DNA of 64,000 bases, from contig JAJFIR010000010.1 in assembly GCA_021774795.1 (NCBI GenBank), positions 39,645 to 103,644 of the forward strand. Direction: 5' to 3'. The notes under the pieces were generated by a model, which searched no databases, was not told the origin of the DNA, and saw only the letters and a list, made by a program, of their open reading frames with translations. A program made the translations under genes and the position numbers. This stretch comes from Emcibacteraceae bacterium. Lineage in GTDB: Bacteria; Pseudomonadota; Alphaproteobacteria; Sphingomonadales; Emcibacteraceae. The first letter of the stretch is position 1. Each line of letters opens with the position of its first letter. Of the stretch, positions 51,377 through 61,133 are shown piece by piece.

Positions 51377-51523
51377 ATGCAACCATAAGAAGAAAATAAT
51401 TACATTATGATGTAATACTAAATATGAGTTGCAGGACAACAACAGATCATATCTGTGCCTTCCCCCCCAAGGGGCATGGGTTGATAACGGAGCGGGAAGT
51501 TTCTTCCTGCTCCGTTTATTTTT
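51377..51523 (+). ncRNA. Candidate small RNA: stacked hairpins with a seven-C loop and a terminator
   Basis: In a 325-base gap (51281-51605) free of convincing ORFs a promoter is followed by five hairpins in about 117 bases. They are ATTACAT-TATG-ATGTAAT (51399-51416), GTTG-CAGGA-CAAC (51428-51440), CAGAT-CAT-ATCTG (51443-51455), CCTT-C7-AAGG (51458-51472), and a strong terminator. The C7 loop could pair with G-rich ribosome sites. It may be a free sRNA or a leader controlling the P1 peptidase gene 83 bases downstream. No known family is recognised. Confidence 0.5.
51487..51523 (+). terminator. Strong rho-independent terminator in the SDR-P1 gap
   Basis: ACGGAGCGGGAA (51487-51498) pairs with TTCCTGCTCCGT (51504-51515) with a single G-T wobble around GTTTC, then TTATTTTTG. 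No protein gene ends directly before it, which supports a separate short transcript or attenuation. Confidence 0.88.
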
Positions 51524-51605
51524 GTCTTTATATTGACGTATATTTGACTTGTGATCCTATATTGAATAATCATGGATACGTAAATAAATATAAACGAGGC
51601 AATCG

Positions 51606-52610
51606 ATGTATAAACCCGGCCCCCGTAATTTAATAACAGATGTAGACGGCATAAGAATAGGTCATGCCGTTAACGAGAAGGTAAAAACGGGAACGACCGT
51701 CTTATTATGTGAAAAATCGGTGACAGGTGGTGTTGATGTGCGTGGCGGCGGTCCGGGACTAAGGGATGTGGAAGTCTTGAGTCCGGAAAATTCCGTTGGA
51801 CGCGCTGATGCTGTCGTTTTATCGGGCGGGAGCGTTTTTGGCCTTGCGGCCGGTGACGGCGTTGCAAAAATTCTTTCAAAACAAAATGTTGGATTAAAAT
51901 TTACACCAACTATGCCACCAGTGCCTATCGTAGTGGGGGCAATTTTATTTGATCTGGTTAATGGTGGTGACAAGGACTGGGAAATGGACCCACCTTATCA
52001 TGATCTGGGTATTGCAGCGCTCGATGATGCGCAGAATAATGCCGAGGGTATTTTTTCGCTTGGAAATGCGGGTGCCGGTCTTGGCGCCAGGTCAGGTAAT
52101 AAAGAGGGCGGAATAGGCTCAACATCGCTTGATCTTGGGGACGGATTGATGGTTGGTGCAATTGTCGCGGTAAATAGTGTAGGTAGTGTTTATATGCCGG
52201 ACGGAAAAACATTCTGGGCGCAACCCTTTGCTATAGGCAATGAACTCGGTGGACAAAAAGCGAATCCTGATCAACAGACAGCAGTTCAGCCAATGCCTGA
52301 CGATAGTAAATTTGGCGGTATGAGCCCCGGCACGAATACGACCATAGGTATCATCGCGACGTCAGCAAAACTGACATCAGCAGAATGTAAAAGAGTGGCA
52401 ATGATGGCGCAGGACGGTCTTGCACGCGCTATTCGCCCGGTTCACACCCCGGCAGACGGAGATACAATTTTTTGTATTTCCGGTGGTACCAGGGAAATAT
52501 CAAATGGCCCAGATCGTTCAAGGCAGTTAGGTGAGATTGGTGCTGCCGGGGCGGACTGTATGGCCCGAGCCATTGCTCGAGGGGTTTTTGAGGCGCAGAG
52601 AGAAAATTAG
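51606..52610 (+). CDS. P1 family peptidase (DmpA/NylC-like Ntn hydrolase)
   Basis: A 334-residue protein of the DmpA/ornithine-acetyltransferase fold. Markers: NLITDVDGIRIGHA, GVDVRGGGPGLRDVEVL, VLSGGSVFGLAAGDGV, then the autocleavage region PGTNTTIGIIATSAKL, where a Thr (or the residue after Asn) becomes the nucleophile of the beta chain. Members release N-terminal D- or L-amino acids, beta-peptides, or nylon oligomers. No signal peptide, so it acts in the cytoplasm on imported substrate. Ribosome site AACGAGGCAATCG. Consistent with the upstream importer operon but separated from it by a terminator. Confidence 0.85.
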   Translation: MYKPGPRNLITDVDGIRIGHAVNEKVKTGTTVLLCEKSVTGGVDVRGGGPGLRDVEVLSPENSVGRADAVVLSGGSVFGLAAGDGVAKILSKQNVGLKFTPTMPPVPIVVGAILFDLVNGGDKDWEMDPPYHDLGIAALDDAQNNAEGIFSLGNAGAGLGARSGNKEGGIGSTSLDLGDGLMVGAIVAVNSVGSVYMPDGKTFWAQPFAIGNELGGQKANPDQQTAVQPMPDDSKFGGMSPGTNTTIGIIATSAKLTSAECKRVAMMAQDGLARAIRPVHTPADGDTIFCISGGTREISNGPDRSRQLGEIGAAGADCMARAIARGVFEAQREN

Positions 52611-52632
52611 CGGGCTAATTTTCGTTAACCCG
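52611..52632 (+). terminator. Weak hairpin after the P1 gene
   Basis: CGGGCTAA pairs with TTAACCCG with one mismatch right after the stop codon, followed by AT-rich DNA without a clear T run. A weak terminator or no function. Confidence 0.35.
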
Positions 52633-52743
52633 ATAAAATATACTGATATAATTGTTGTCGTTAAAATTTTAACTTATTTGTCGGAATCATCAACCACTCC
52701 TTAATCTTTTCTGGTTACTTTTGTCATTATTTAAAGAAACATA

Positions 52744-54450
52744 ATGGCGAAGAAAATGGCTAACAAATATATTAAGAAATTTAAAAACTTGTGTCTGAAG
52801 CTGAAAGAAAACCAAAAGGGTAGTATTCTTATTCAAATGGCATTATCGGCGACGGTTCTAATCGGCATGCTTGGCATTGGCGTAGACATGTCACGGGCCT
52901 TTTTATATCGGGCGCAGTTATCGGGTGCGCTTGATGCGGCGGCACTTGCCGGGGCAAAATCATTCCATTCGGCAACAAGAGATGCAGAGATCCAATCCTT
53001 TTTTGAAAGCAATTTTGATCCAAACTATATGGGGGGGTCTGTTGGTGCGCTTGTCATTACCGAAGTTGATACGGTTACAAAAACTCTTGCCGTTTCTGTT
53101 GCCGGTAATGTGAATACCGTATTCATGAGGCTTTTCGGTTATAATGATATTAACATCGCAGCAGGCGCAGAAACAACAAGTAAGCAAACGGGATTACAGC
53201 TTGTTATGGTACTTGATAATACGGGTTCAATGCGCTCCAGTGATAGCGGAACAGTCAGAATTAATGCGCTTAAATCAGCGTCAACAACGATGGTAAACTC
53301 ATTATTTGGTGATGATGCGAATAATGACAAGTTACAAATATCTATAGTTCCGTATGTTACTACGGTGAATGTTGGCCATTTGCTTGATGCAGGTTATGTT
53401 GACAGCGCGGCAGTTCCTGCAAGTTATACATATCACGCGACTGATTTAGATAAATGGAATGGTTGCGTTGAAGCGCGGGTTACGACATCAGATTTAAGTA
53501 ACGGTGCTTATGATGTAAAAGTAGAACATGAAGGCGAAGACTGGGTGCCATTTTTGTGGCCTCCCGGATACGACAATCATTATTACAGCCTTACTGACCT
53601 TAAGGGGCCTGATGGCGAAAGTTGGGCTGCCCCGGATTATCAAAGACCAGGCGGTGCCGGGGAGAGCACTAACGATGCCGGTCCGAATATCAATTGTCCG
53701 GCTCCGGTGCTAGATTTTACAACTGTGAAAGCCGACCTAACAACATATATAGACGGGTTATATTATTCATATAACCGCGGCGGTACGATTGCCAATTTGG
53801 GAATGGTTTGGGGGTGGCGCATGCTTCATACTGGTTCACCATTTAATAATCCTGTCGCTTATGATGATGACCAAATGATTAAAGCGGCGGTGTTAATGAC
53901 GGATGGGTTGAACCATGTTATTAGCGGTAAGAATTCTAATAACAGAGCACCGTATTGGGATAGATCACACTATCATTATAACGGGGAGGAATCCTCAACG
54001 GATTGGAATTCCGATAATTATGATGATGACGGCGATGGTAAATGCCCCGGGCCGGGATGCACTACACGTGAATGGGACGAGAATGACGAAGTAGACGGCC
54101 CAGATAACTGGGATGCTGTAAATGGTTCTGTTGGGAGAAGATATACGGGGGACTACTCAGGATATGGTCGTCGCGACGAAGGCCGCCTTGACGGGGCTAC
54201 AACAACTACTACGACCAGGTCTAAAATTAATGAGCGTCTTGCCTATGTGTGTTCAGCCATGAAAGGCATGGGCATTACCATCTATACGGTAACATTTGGT
54301 AGTGGCGCCACTGATACCACATTACAAAACTTATATCAGGGGTGCGCAACGGACACCGGTAAATATTATCATGCGCCTTCGTCTGATGAGCTGGACGGTG
54401 CGTTTGAAGCGATTGCCAATGACCTTGCAGATCTGAGACTGAGTAAGTAA
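52744..54450 (+). CDS. TadG-like pilus-assembly protein with von Willebrand A domain
   Basis: A 568-residue protein. The N-terminal TadE/TadG membrane helix GSILIQMALSATVLIGMLGIGVD is followed by AFLYRAQLSGALDAAALAGAK. A VWA domain begins LQLVMVLDNTGSM (MIDAS D-x-T-G-S) with a long insertion of low-complexity acidic and Tyr-rich sequence (about residues 240-460) before the closing MTDG and TVTFGSGA parts. Such proteins belong to Flp/Tad pilus loci and span the membrane. No other tad machinery is visible. The gene is divergent in sense from the two TadE-like genes downstream. A strong terminator follows. Confidence 0.85.
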   Translation: MAKKMANKYIKKFKNLCLKLKENQKGSILIQMALSATVLIGMLGIGVDMSRAFLYRAQLSGALDAAALAGAKSFHSATRDAEIQSFFESNFDPNYMGGSVGALVITEVDTVTKTLAVSVAGNVNTVFMRLFGYNDINIAAGAETTSKQTGLQLVMVLDNTGSMRSSDSGTVRINALKSASTTMVNSLFGDDANNDKLQISIVPYVTTVNVGHLLDAGYVDSAAVPASYTYHATDLDKWNGCVEARVTTSDLSNGAYDVKVEHEGEDWVPFLWPPGYDNHYYSLTDLKGPDGESWAAPDYQRPGGAGESTNDAGPNINCPAPVLDFTTVKADLTTYIDGLYYSYNRGGTIANLGMVWGWRMLHTGSPFNNPVAYDDDQMIKAAVLMTDGLNHVISGKNSNNRAPYWDRSHYHYNGEESSTDWNSDNYDDDGDGKCPGPGCTTREWDENDEVDGPDNWDAVNGSVGRRYTGDYSGYGRRDEGRLDGATTTTTTRSKINERLAYVCSAMKGMGITIYTVTFGSGATDTTLQNLYQGCATDTGKYYHAPSSDELDGAFEAIANDLADLRLSK

Positions 54451-54479
54451 TAAGTCCTATTCAATCAATTCAGTATGAG

Positions 54480-54511
54480 AAGGCCTATATTCAAAGATAT
54501 AGGCCTTTTTT
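54480..54511 (+). terminator. Rho-independent terminator after tadG-like gene
   Basis: AAGGCCTATAT (54480-54490) pairs perfectly with ATATAGGCCTT (54497-54507) around TCAAAG, followed by TTTTC. The rest of the gap to 54779 holds a perfect 9-base repeat CGGGATATT/AATATCCCG (54548-54566) and no gene I can support. Confidence 0.92.
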
Positions 54512-54778
54512 CATAAGGCAAACTATAGAGATAAAAAGAGATAAAACCGGGATATTTAATATCCCGTGCAGACGCCCGTATTTTATGTCATGATGATGTT
54601 GCAAATTATGAGGACGTCCGGGGAGAGTATGAGGTAAATTAAGATCTGGTACTGGCACTTGGAAGCAGACGGCCCGTGCGCTTATATACGTGCTCATATA
54701 CGCCACTTGCCACCGCGTTCGACAGAACCGACCGTTAAAAAAAGCTAATTAATTGAAATATTGGTGCTGGTGTATTTG

Positions 54779-55402
54779 CTAAGCACAAACCTGAGCGGCA
54801 GAGCCGTCAGCAGTAATGTTTTCAATAGTGCCACGGCGGGGTCGGAAATAAGACTTATAGGTAATAACACCGTCTAAAGGCAGAAAGCCTAAGATAGGGG
54901 TATAAGTATAATCAACTTCAGCAACAACCAAAATTTGCCCGGTTGTTACAATGCTGTCGACTGGAAAGTCGGCTTGTGCGACCGGGCTCCCGGCGTTGCC
55001 ATAAGTCGTGCTAGGTGCTCCGGCGCCGTAACAGCGCTTCCAGGCAACTGTATAGTTATCTGGCGCAGCACCATCAGTACCATTACCAATGATCGCCGTA
55101 ATGGTTGCAATACCGTCCGTTTGTATATCAAACGGTTTGCTTACCTGATCAAGGGCAAGCATCATATCTGAGACCTGCGATTCTGTGAGACCATCATCCA
55201 TTTGGGTGATCAGGTTAGACATGGTGTAGGAAGAACGCGCGATTCTTTGATGTGCGACTAAATATACGGTTAAATCAACACATCCCAAAAGTAGCAAGGA
55301 TAGTACAGGTGTGGCCAAAGCGAATTCGATTAGTGCCACGCCTTCCTGACGTTCTTTTAGTTTTTTGGCTAGCTTTTTAAATAAATTTGCTTTTTTGATC
55401 AT
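54779..55402 (-). CDS. TadE-like pilus protein (copy 1)
   Basis: A 207-residue protein. After a basic start (KKANLFKKLAKKLKERQ) comes the TadE motif EGVALIEFALATPVLSLLLLGCVDLTVYLVA. The rest is an extracytoplasmic domain without known motifs, with two cysteines (about 125, 206) that could bridge. It is co-directional with the next gene (55424-56059), 21 bases away. Function in pilus or secretion assembly is inferred. Confidence 0.82.
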   Translation of the reverse strand: MIKKANLFKKLAKKLKERQEGVALIEFALATPVLSLLLLGCVDLTVYLVAHQRIARSSYTMSNLITQMDDGLTESQVSDMMLALDQVSKPFDIQTDGIATITAIIGNGTDGAAPDNYTVAWKRCYGAGAPSTTYGNAGSPVAQADFPVDSIVTTGQILVVAEVDYTYTPILGFLPLDGVITYKSYFRPRRGTIENITADGSAAQVCA

Positions 55403-55423
55403 GATGCGTCCCGGTTCATTTGT

Positions 55424-56059
55424 CTATGAACAAATTACATTTGAGCTCGGCTCCCACGCCACGCCACCATAAGGTTCGTTACGTACTGCCGTTGTTGTTG
55501 AAAGATTGATGGTTTCACTTTGGCTAAAGGCACTAATAACGCCGTGCATCATGTAAGGAAGGTCAACACTAATGTCCATTACCATAACATTTTCTTCACC
55601 GCCTGCACCGCTTGAACCCATATCGGCGTCCCAACCGGCGTTGCTGTTAATGTCGGTATAACATTCACCTATATCATATGTTAGATTGCCGTTGGTATCA
55701 GTATAAGGTTCCTCGTCACCAATGGATGAAAATGAATCGTAAACTTTCATTGATATGGTCACCCCGGTGCTGACACCAACGTCTCTAATCGAATTTTCAA
55801 CATATTCTTTTATGTAATCTTCAACTGTTGTGTAACCAGCGGGTATATTTCCGGTTATTGAAATACGGGTGGATTCGGTAACGGCACCCTCGAGCGCAGA
55901 ATAAACCATTAAAATGCGGCCAATTTCTAATGAGCCATACGTAAAAGCCACAAAAAGCGGTGCAAGTAAGGCATATTCCAGTGCTACCGCACCTATTTGA
56001 TTGCGTTTAAGGTTTGTTCTTATTTTTTTTAATATTTGTCTCATTTTCCAGATGCCCAT
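55424..56059 (-). CDS. TadE-like pilus protein (copy 2)
   Basis: A 211-residue protein with QIGAVALEYALLAPLFVAFTYGSLEIGRIL, the TadE helix with its Glu five residues into the hydrophobic segment. Two start codons are possible (56059 and 56044); neither has a strong ribosome site. The exported part is rich in acidic residues (DINSNAGWDADMG). It is the first gene of a two-gene leftward unit with the next TadE-like gene. Confidence 0.82.
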   Translation of the reverse strand: MGIWKMRQILKKIRTNLKRNQIGAVALEYALLAPLFVAFTYGSLEIGRILMVYSALEGAVTESTRISITGNIPAGYTTVEDYIKEYVENSIRDVGVSTGVTISMKVYDSFSSIGDEEPYTDTNGNLTYDIGECYTDINSNAGWDADMGSSGAGGEENVMVMDISVDLPYMMHGVISAFSQSETINLSTTTAVRNEPYGGVAWEPSSNVICS

Positions 56060-56159
56060 AATTCACCATTTAACTAATAGAAAACATTAACCATAGGTCG
56101 TTAAAATTGACTTAACGGTTAGATAAAAAATAGATAAAAATTTACGGTATTGGCTATGG

Positions 56160-56975
56160 CTAATGGGCGAAAAAGACGGGGATTTCCTGGTTAGTAAACA
56201 ATGATTTGGTCACACCACCGAAAATTATTTCGAGTAGTCGTTTATGGCCCCACGCACCTGCAACAATAAGATCGACATCCCAATCTTTTGCCTGCTGCAA
56301 TATCCTTGCGGCCCGGTCATAATGTTCACCTTCATCGACACCTTTTGCATTTATGTTTGCGCGCGCCAACATTTCACATATTTCCCGTGTCGGGCTTGAA
56401 TTTTTCCTATCCTCGGAAATGGAGAGCACTGTCACTTCTTTTGCTGATGTTAAAAAGGGCATTGCATCGTGGACTGCGCGGGCGCTTTCAGCACTAGCGT
56501 CCCAAGCGATGAGTATATTTTTTCCGATATTTTTATCGATACCGCTTGATGGTACCGTTAGTACGGGTAAAGAGCTCTCCATTATGAAACGCGCCATTGT
56601 TCCCATTATATCGGAATAAGTATCCTCTCCCTGACTGATCAGTGTTAAATCTGCACATCTGGACTTTAATTTAAAAAAGCGCATAAAGTCGCCTTTTTCT
56701 TCGCACCATTCATACTTTTCATAATTCTTTTTCATAGTATCGAGAAAGTTTTTCTTCTTTTCGACAGCTTTTTGTTTTTGAGCTTCCCAAATGTGGGTAT
56801 AAAGATCATATGAATAATATGCATATGGGGTTAACTGCTCCAGTGATTTAAGGGTGGGAACGACATGTAGACCCTTGATGTAAGAGCCAAATTTTTTACC
56901 CAGAATTATCGCAGACTTTATTCTTGTTTCTGCTTCTTCATCGGTACCAATGGGCAGCAATATGGTTTTAAACAT
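56160..56975 (-). CDS. Universal stress protein, tandem UspA domains (copy 2)
   Basis: A 271-residue paralogue of the gene at 40805-41617. First half MFKTILLPIGTDEEAETRIKSAI; second half NILIAWDASAESARAVHDAMPFL, then the nucleotide-binding tail LIVAGAWGHKRLLEIIFGGVTKSLF. Start preceded by GAGGAGACC. Ends close to the tadE-like genes but is a separate unit. Cytoplasmic stress role. Confidence 0.85.
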   Translation of the reverse strand: MFKTILLPIGTDEEAETRIKSAIILGKKFGSYIKGLHVVPTLKSLEQLTPYAYYSYDLYTHIWEAQKQKAVEKKKNFLDTMKKNYEKYEWCEEKGDFMRFFKLKSRCADLTLISQGEDTYSDIMGTMARFIMESSLPVLTVPSSGIDKNIGKNILIAWDASAESARAVHDAMPFLTSAKEVTVLSISEDRKNSSPTREICEMLARANINAKGVDEGEHYDRAARILQQAKDWDVDLIVAGAWGHKRLLEIIFGGVTKSLFTNQEIPVFFAH

Positions 56976-57200
56976 TTATGGTCTCCTCGTTTATAGCGCA
57001 TGGTCGGGGTCTCTGTTCGGGACAGATTGAAGGGTACCTATAAAACCCACTTTATAAATTGACTTGCATCAAAGAATAGGATTTTGAAATATGGTTCAGT
57101 TTTAAAAATACAATTCACAACTTTTGGTTTACAGCACGGATAAAAAAGTTATTCTTAGTGATGATCGCAAGCCTCAAAAACCAATCAAACAAAGAGATAA

Positions 57201-60200
57201 ATGAACAAAATAAAAAAAATACTAGTCGCAAATCGTGGGGAAATTGCCATCCGGATCATGCGTGCCGCAACCGAACTTAAAATTAAAACTGTGGCCGTTT
57301 ATTCACACGAAGATCGGCTGGCATTGCACCGTTTTAAGGCTGATGAAAGTTATTTGGTTGGTGAAGGGCTTGGTCCAGTAAAGGCGTATCTTGATGGTGA
57401 AGATATCATACGCCTTGCAAAATCTGTGGGTGCGGATGCCATTCATCCCGGATATGGTTTTCTTTCAGAAGATCCGGAATTTGCTGATGCGTGTCGGGAA
57501 ACCGGGATCATTTTCATCGGCCCACAAGCACAAGCTATGCGTGATTTGGGTAATAAGGTTGCCGCACGAAACATAGCCATTAAGGCTGATGTACCGGTTG
57601 TTCCCGCGACGGGTCCACTGACAAAAGATATGGGCGAAGTTCATAAACTGGCCAAAGAAGTGGGCTATCCGGTGATGTTAAAAGCAAGCTGGGGTGGTGG
57701 TGGACGCGGTATGCGCGTGATCCGCAGTGCTGATGAGCTTGCGTCGCAGGTTAATGAAGGGCAACGGGAAGCTGCAAACGCATTTGGCAAGGATGAAGTG
57801 TATCTTGAAAAAATGGTGGAACGGGCGCGCCATATCGAGGTGCAGGTTTTAGGAGATACTCACGGTAATATTGTTCATTTATTTGAACGGGATTGTTCCG
57901 TGCAAAGACGTAACCAAAAAGTAATTGAGCGTGCGCCGGCGGCTTTTATGGGCGACAAAGAACGCGAAGGACTATGCCAATCAGCACTTAAGCTCGCGAA
58001 GTCCGTGGGATATTCGAACGCCGGTACGGTTGAGTTTTTGATGGATGTGGATACGGGTAAATATTATTTCATTGAGGTAAACCCGCGCATACAAGTGGAG
58101 CATACCGTTACAGAACAGGTGACAGGTATTGATCTTGTCAAAGCGCAGATTTTAATTGCCGACGGCGAAGAAATTGGTAGTAAAAAATCCGGTGTACCCA
58201 AACAAAAGAACATCAAATTAAATGGCTTCGCACTTCAATGCCGCATTACAACTGAAAACCCTGAGGATAATTTTGTGCCGGATTATGGGCGGATAACGGC
58301 TTATCGCGGGGCGACAGGTTTTGGTATTCGTCTTGACGGTGGTACCGCTTATTCCGGGGCGGTAATCACCCGGTTCTACGATAGTATGCTTGAAAAAATA
58401 ACTGCTTGGGCACCGGACCCTGAACAAGCGGTTGAGCGCATGGGGCGCGCGCTTCGTGAGTTTAGAATAAGAGGGTTAGCAACCAATTTAAATTTTCTTG
58501 AAAATTTAATAAATCATCCGACTTTTCGCGACGGCAGTTACACAACACGTTTCATCGATAAGACACCGGAATTATTTTCATTTAAGCCAAGGAAAGACCG
58601 GGCAACTAAACTTCTTAATTTCATTTCCGAAATAACTGTAAACGGTAATAAGGAAGTTAAAGGCAGGCGACTTCCCATTGAAAGCCCAGTACCAAAAGCA
58701 CCGAAATTGACAGAAACTGAAATACCAAAAGGCTCGCGTGATTTATTTGAAAAATTGGGTGCAGAGGGGTTTTCAAAATGGATGCTCGATCAAAAACGGT
58801 TGCTGATTACTGACACGACAATGCGGGACGCGCACCAATCGTTGCTTGCTACACGGATGCGTAGTTACGATATGGTGAAAATTGCACCGGCTTATGCACA
58901 TAATATGTCTGATTTGTTGTCACTGGAATGTTGGGGTGGGGCGACATTTGATGTTTCAATGCGGTTTTTAAATGAATGTCCGTGGGAACGGATTAGGGCA
59001 ATTAGAAATGCCGCACCTAATATTTTGACGCAAATGCTGCTGCGCTCATCAAATGGTGTTGGTTATACCAATTACGCAGATAACGTTATTCAATATTTCG
59101 TCAAATCCTCGGCTGAGGCAGGTGTCGATATATTCCGGGTGTTCGATAGTCTTAACTGGGTTGAAAATATGCGGGTGGCGATGGACGCGGTTATTGATAG
59201 TGGAAAAATATGTGAAGGCACCGTTTGTTACACTGGTGATATTGATGATCCGGACCGGGCAAAATATGATTTAAAATATTATGTGAATATGGCGAAGGAC
59301 ATTGAAAAAGCGGGCGCACATGTTTTGGGTCTAAAAGACATGTCCGGCGTTCTTAAACCGGTGGCAGCAGGGCGGCTTGTAAAAGCACTTAAAGAAGAAG
59401 TTGGTATACCAATTCATTTCCATACTCATGATACCAGCGGGATATCCGCAGCCAGTGTGCTTGCGGCCGCGTCGGCGGGTGTTGATGCCGTGGATGCGGC
59501 AATGGATAGTTTCAGCGGGCTGACTTCACAACCAAATCTGGGTTCGATTGTTGCGGCATTAAAGACCACAGATCGAGATACCGGTCTTGATAACGGGACA
59601 ATCAGAACACTTTCCGATTATTGGGAACTCGTGCGTCGCCAATATATGGCATTTGAGAGTGATATTCGGTCAGGCGCGTCGGAAGTATATCTGCATGAAA
59701 TGCCGGGCGGGCAGTTTACCAATTTAAAAGAACAAGCCCGCAGCATGGGACTAGAAGAACGCTGGCATGAGGTTGCAAAAGCGTACGCCGATGTAAACAG
59801 GATGTTTGGTGATATTATAAAAGTGACCCCGTCATCAAAAGTGGTTGGTGATATGGCGATTATGATGGTGTCCAGTAATCTGACACCGGAAGACGTGGAA
59901 AGCCCGGATAAAGATATCGCATTTCCAGCGAGCGTTATATCTTTATTCAAAGGTGAAATCGGCCAGACATATCAGGGGTTTCCGAAAGCACTGCAAAAGA
60001 AAATATTAAAAGGGGAAAAGCCGTTAACCGAAAGACCGGGTAAAAGCCTTGCCCCTGCGGACATCGAAAAGCTCAGAAAAGAAGCTGAAAAAGCGACAGC
60101 ATCTAAAGTAGATAACTTTGATTTAGCATCTTATCTTATGTATCCGAAGGTATATTCCGATTTCGCGAATTACCGTAATGAATTTGGACCGATAAGCCAT

Positions 60201-60647
60201 CTGCCTACTAATGTGTTCTTTTACGGTATGGAACCATTTCAGGAAATAATGGTTGATTTGGAGGCTGGGAAAACTTTGGTGATCAGATGTCAGGCGATCA
60301 GCGATGTTCATGATGATGGCACGGTAGAGGTATTTTATGAATTAAATGGTCAACCGCGCGTTATAAAAGTTAAAAAACAAGGCGCCGACGTTGCAATCAA
60401 GGAGAACCGAAAAGCCGAAAGTGGCAACGCCAGCCGCATTGGTGCGCCGTTGCCGGGGATGATTTCGAATGTAGCGGTCAAAGTTGACCAAAAGGTTGTA
60501 ACGGGTGATTTGCTGCTAAGTATTGAAGCCATGAAAATGGAAACGACACTTCACGCTGAAAAAGACGGGGTGATAACCGAATTACTCGTCGGTGCGGGCG
60601 ATACGGTGGAGGCAAAAGATTTATTGATGGTACTTAAATCTGAATAG
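57201..60647 (+). CDS. pyc: Pyruvate carboxylase
   Basis: A full-length 1148-residue multidomain enzyme. Biotin carboxylase at 1 to about 460: LVANRGEIAIRIMRA, SWGGGGRGMR, FIEVNPRIQVEHTVTEQ. Carboxyltransferase about 530-820: TDTTMRDAHQSLLATRMRS, VDIFRVFDSLNW, HFHTHDTSG. The C-terminal biotin carrier has EAMKMET with biotinyl Lys1112. It makes oxaloacetate from pyruvate, bicarbonate and ATP, replenishing the TCA cycle. Single-chain alpha4 type. Standing alone with its own promoter region; an AAAGAGATAA ribosome site precedes it. Confidence 0.96.
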   Translation: MNKIKKILVANRGEIAIRIMRAATELKIKTVAVYSHEDRLALHRFKADESYLVGEGLGPVKAYLDGEDIIRLAKSVGADAIHPGYGFLSEDPEFADACRETGIIFIGPQAQAMRDLGNKVAARNIAIKADVPVVPATGPLTKDMGEVHKLAKEVGYPVMLKASWGGGGRGMRVIRSADELASQVNEGQREAANAFGKDEVYLEKMVERARHIEVQVLGDTHGNIVHLFERDCSVQRRNQKVIERAPAAFMGDKEREGLCQSALKLAKSVGYSNAGTVEFLMDVDTGKYYFIEVNPRIQVEHTVTEQVTGIDLVKAQILIADGEEIGSKKSGVPKQKNIKLNGFALQCRITTENPEDNFVPDYGRITAYRGATGFGIRLDGGTAYSGAVITRFYDSMLEKITAWAPDPEQAVERMGRALREFRIRGLATNLNFLENLINHPTFRDGSYTTRFIDKTPELFSFKPRKDRATKLLNFISEITVNGNKEVKGRRLPIESPVPKAPKLTETEIPKGSRDLFEKLGAEGFSKWMLDQKRLLITDTTMRDAHQSLLATRMRSYDMVKIAPAYAHNMSDLLSLECWGGATFDVSMRFLNECPWERIRAIRNAAPNILTQMLLRSSNGVGYTNYADNVIQYFVKSSAEAGVDIFRVFDSLNWVENMRVAMDAVIDSGKICEGTVCYTGDIDDPDRAKYDLKYYVNMAKDIEKAGAHVLGLKDMSGVLKPVAAGRLVKALKEEVGIPIHFHTHDTSGISAASVLAAASAGVDAVDAAMDSFSGLTSQPNLGSIVAALKTTDRDTGLDNGTIRTLSDYWELVRRQYMAFESDIRSGASEVYLHEMPGGQFTNLKEQARSMGLEERWHEVAKAYADVNRMFGDIIKVTPSSKVVGDMAIMMVSSNLTPEDVESPDKDIAFPASVISLFKGEIGQTYQGFPKALQKKILKGEKPLTERPGKSLAPADIEKLRKEAEKATASKVDNFDLASYLMYPKVYSDFANYRNEFGPISHLPTNVFFYGMEPFQEIMVDLEAGKTLVIRCQAISDVHDDGTVEVFYELNGQPRVIKVKKQGADVAIKENRKAESGNASRIGAPLPGMISNVAVKVDQKVVTGDLLLSIEAMKMETTLHAEKDGVITELLVGAGDTVEAKDLLMVLKSE

Positions 60648-60745
60648 AAAATTAGCGTAATTAATTTCATTTTCTATGGTTGCCAAAAGATAGTAAGTTA
60701 AGATAAGATCAACCTCGGGTATGGAAATGAAGGGGCATTTATATA

Positions 60746-61117
60746 ATGACAAGAGAAAAACGCGCCCGGCATAATATGGTGAATTATGTCGAGCTTGCAG
60801 CGGCTGATCTGGAAAAGACCAAAGAGTTTTTTAATTCCGTATTTGGATGGGTGTTTACCGACTATGGTCCTGATTATACGGCATTTGAAAATCGTGGTGT
60901 GGATTGTGGGTTTTTTAGAGCTGATCTTGCATCAACGACCGAAAATGGTGGGGCTCTGATTGTTTTATACAGTGAAGCTCTTGAAGAAACAGAAGCGAAA
61001 GTAAAAAACGCCGGCGGTAAAATTTCCAAAGAAATTTTTTCGTTTCCGGGCGGCAGACGTTTTCATTTTAGCGAGCCAAGTGGCAATGAACTTGCCGTGT
61101 GGAGCGATATTGAATAA
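60746..61117 (+). CDS. VOC family protein (glyoxalase/bleomycin-resistance fold)
   Basis: A 123-residue single VOC domain: NYVELAAADLEKTKEFFNSVFGWVFTDYGPDYTAFENRGVD, GALIVLYSEALEETEAKVKNAGGKI, RRFHFSEPSGNELAVWSD. The metal ligands of glyoxalase-like sites are partly present (final Glu in GNELAVWS). Subgroup often annotated as 27 kDa-antigen-type VOC proteins, with no known reaction. Converges with the TPR gene. Confidence 0.85.
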   Translation: MTREKRARHNMVNYVELAAADLEKTKEFFNSVFGWVFTDYGPDYTAFENRGVDCGFFRADLASTTENGGALIVLYSEALEETEAKVKNAGGKISKEIFSFPGGRRFHFSEPSGNELAVWSDIE

Positions 61118-61133
61118 TCATGTCTATGAAAAA

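Noticed and set aside
51424..51633. ORF of 69 codons over the candidate sRNA
   Set aside because: It runs through a strong terminator and has no family resemblance; the hairpins explain the sequence better.
54567..54675. Two near-identical short copies of GCAGACG(G)CCCGT
   Set aside because: Only 12-13 bases, no further repeats, so chance is likely.
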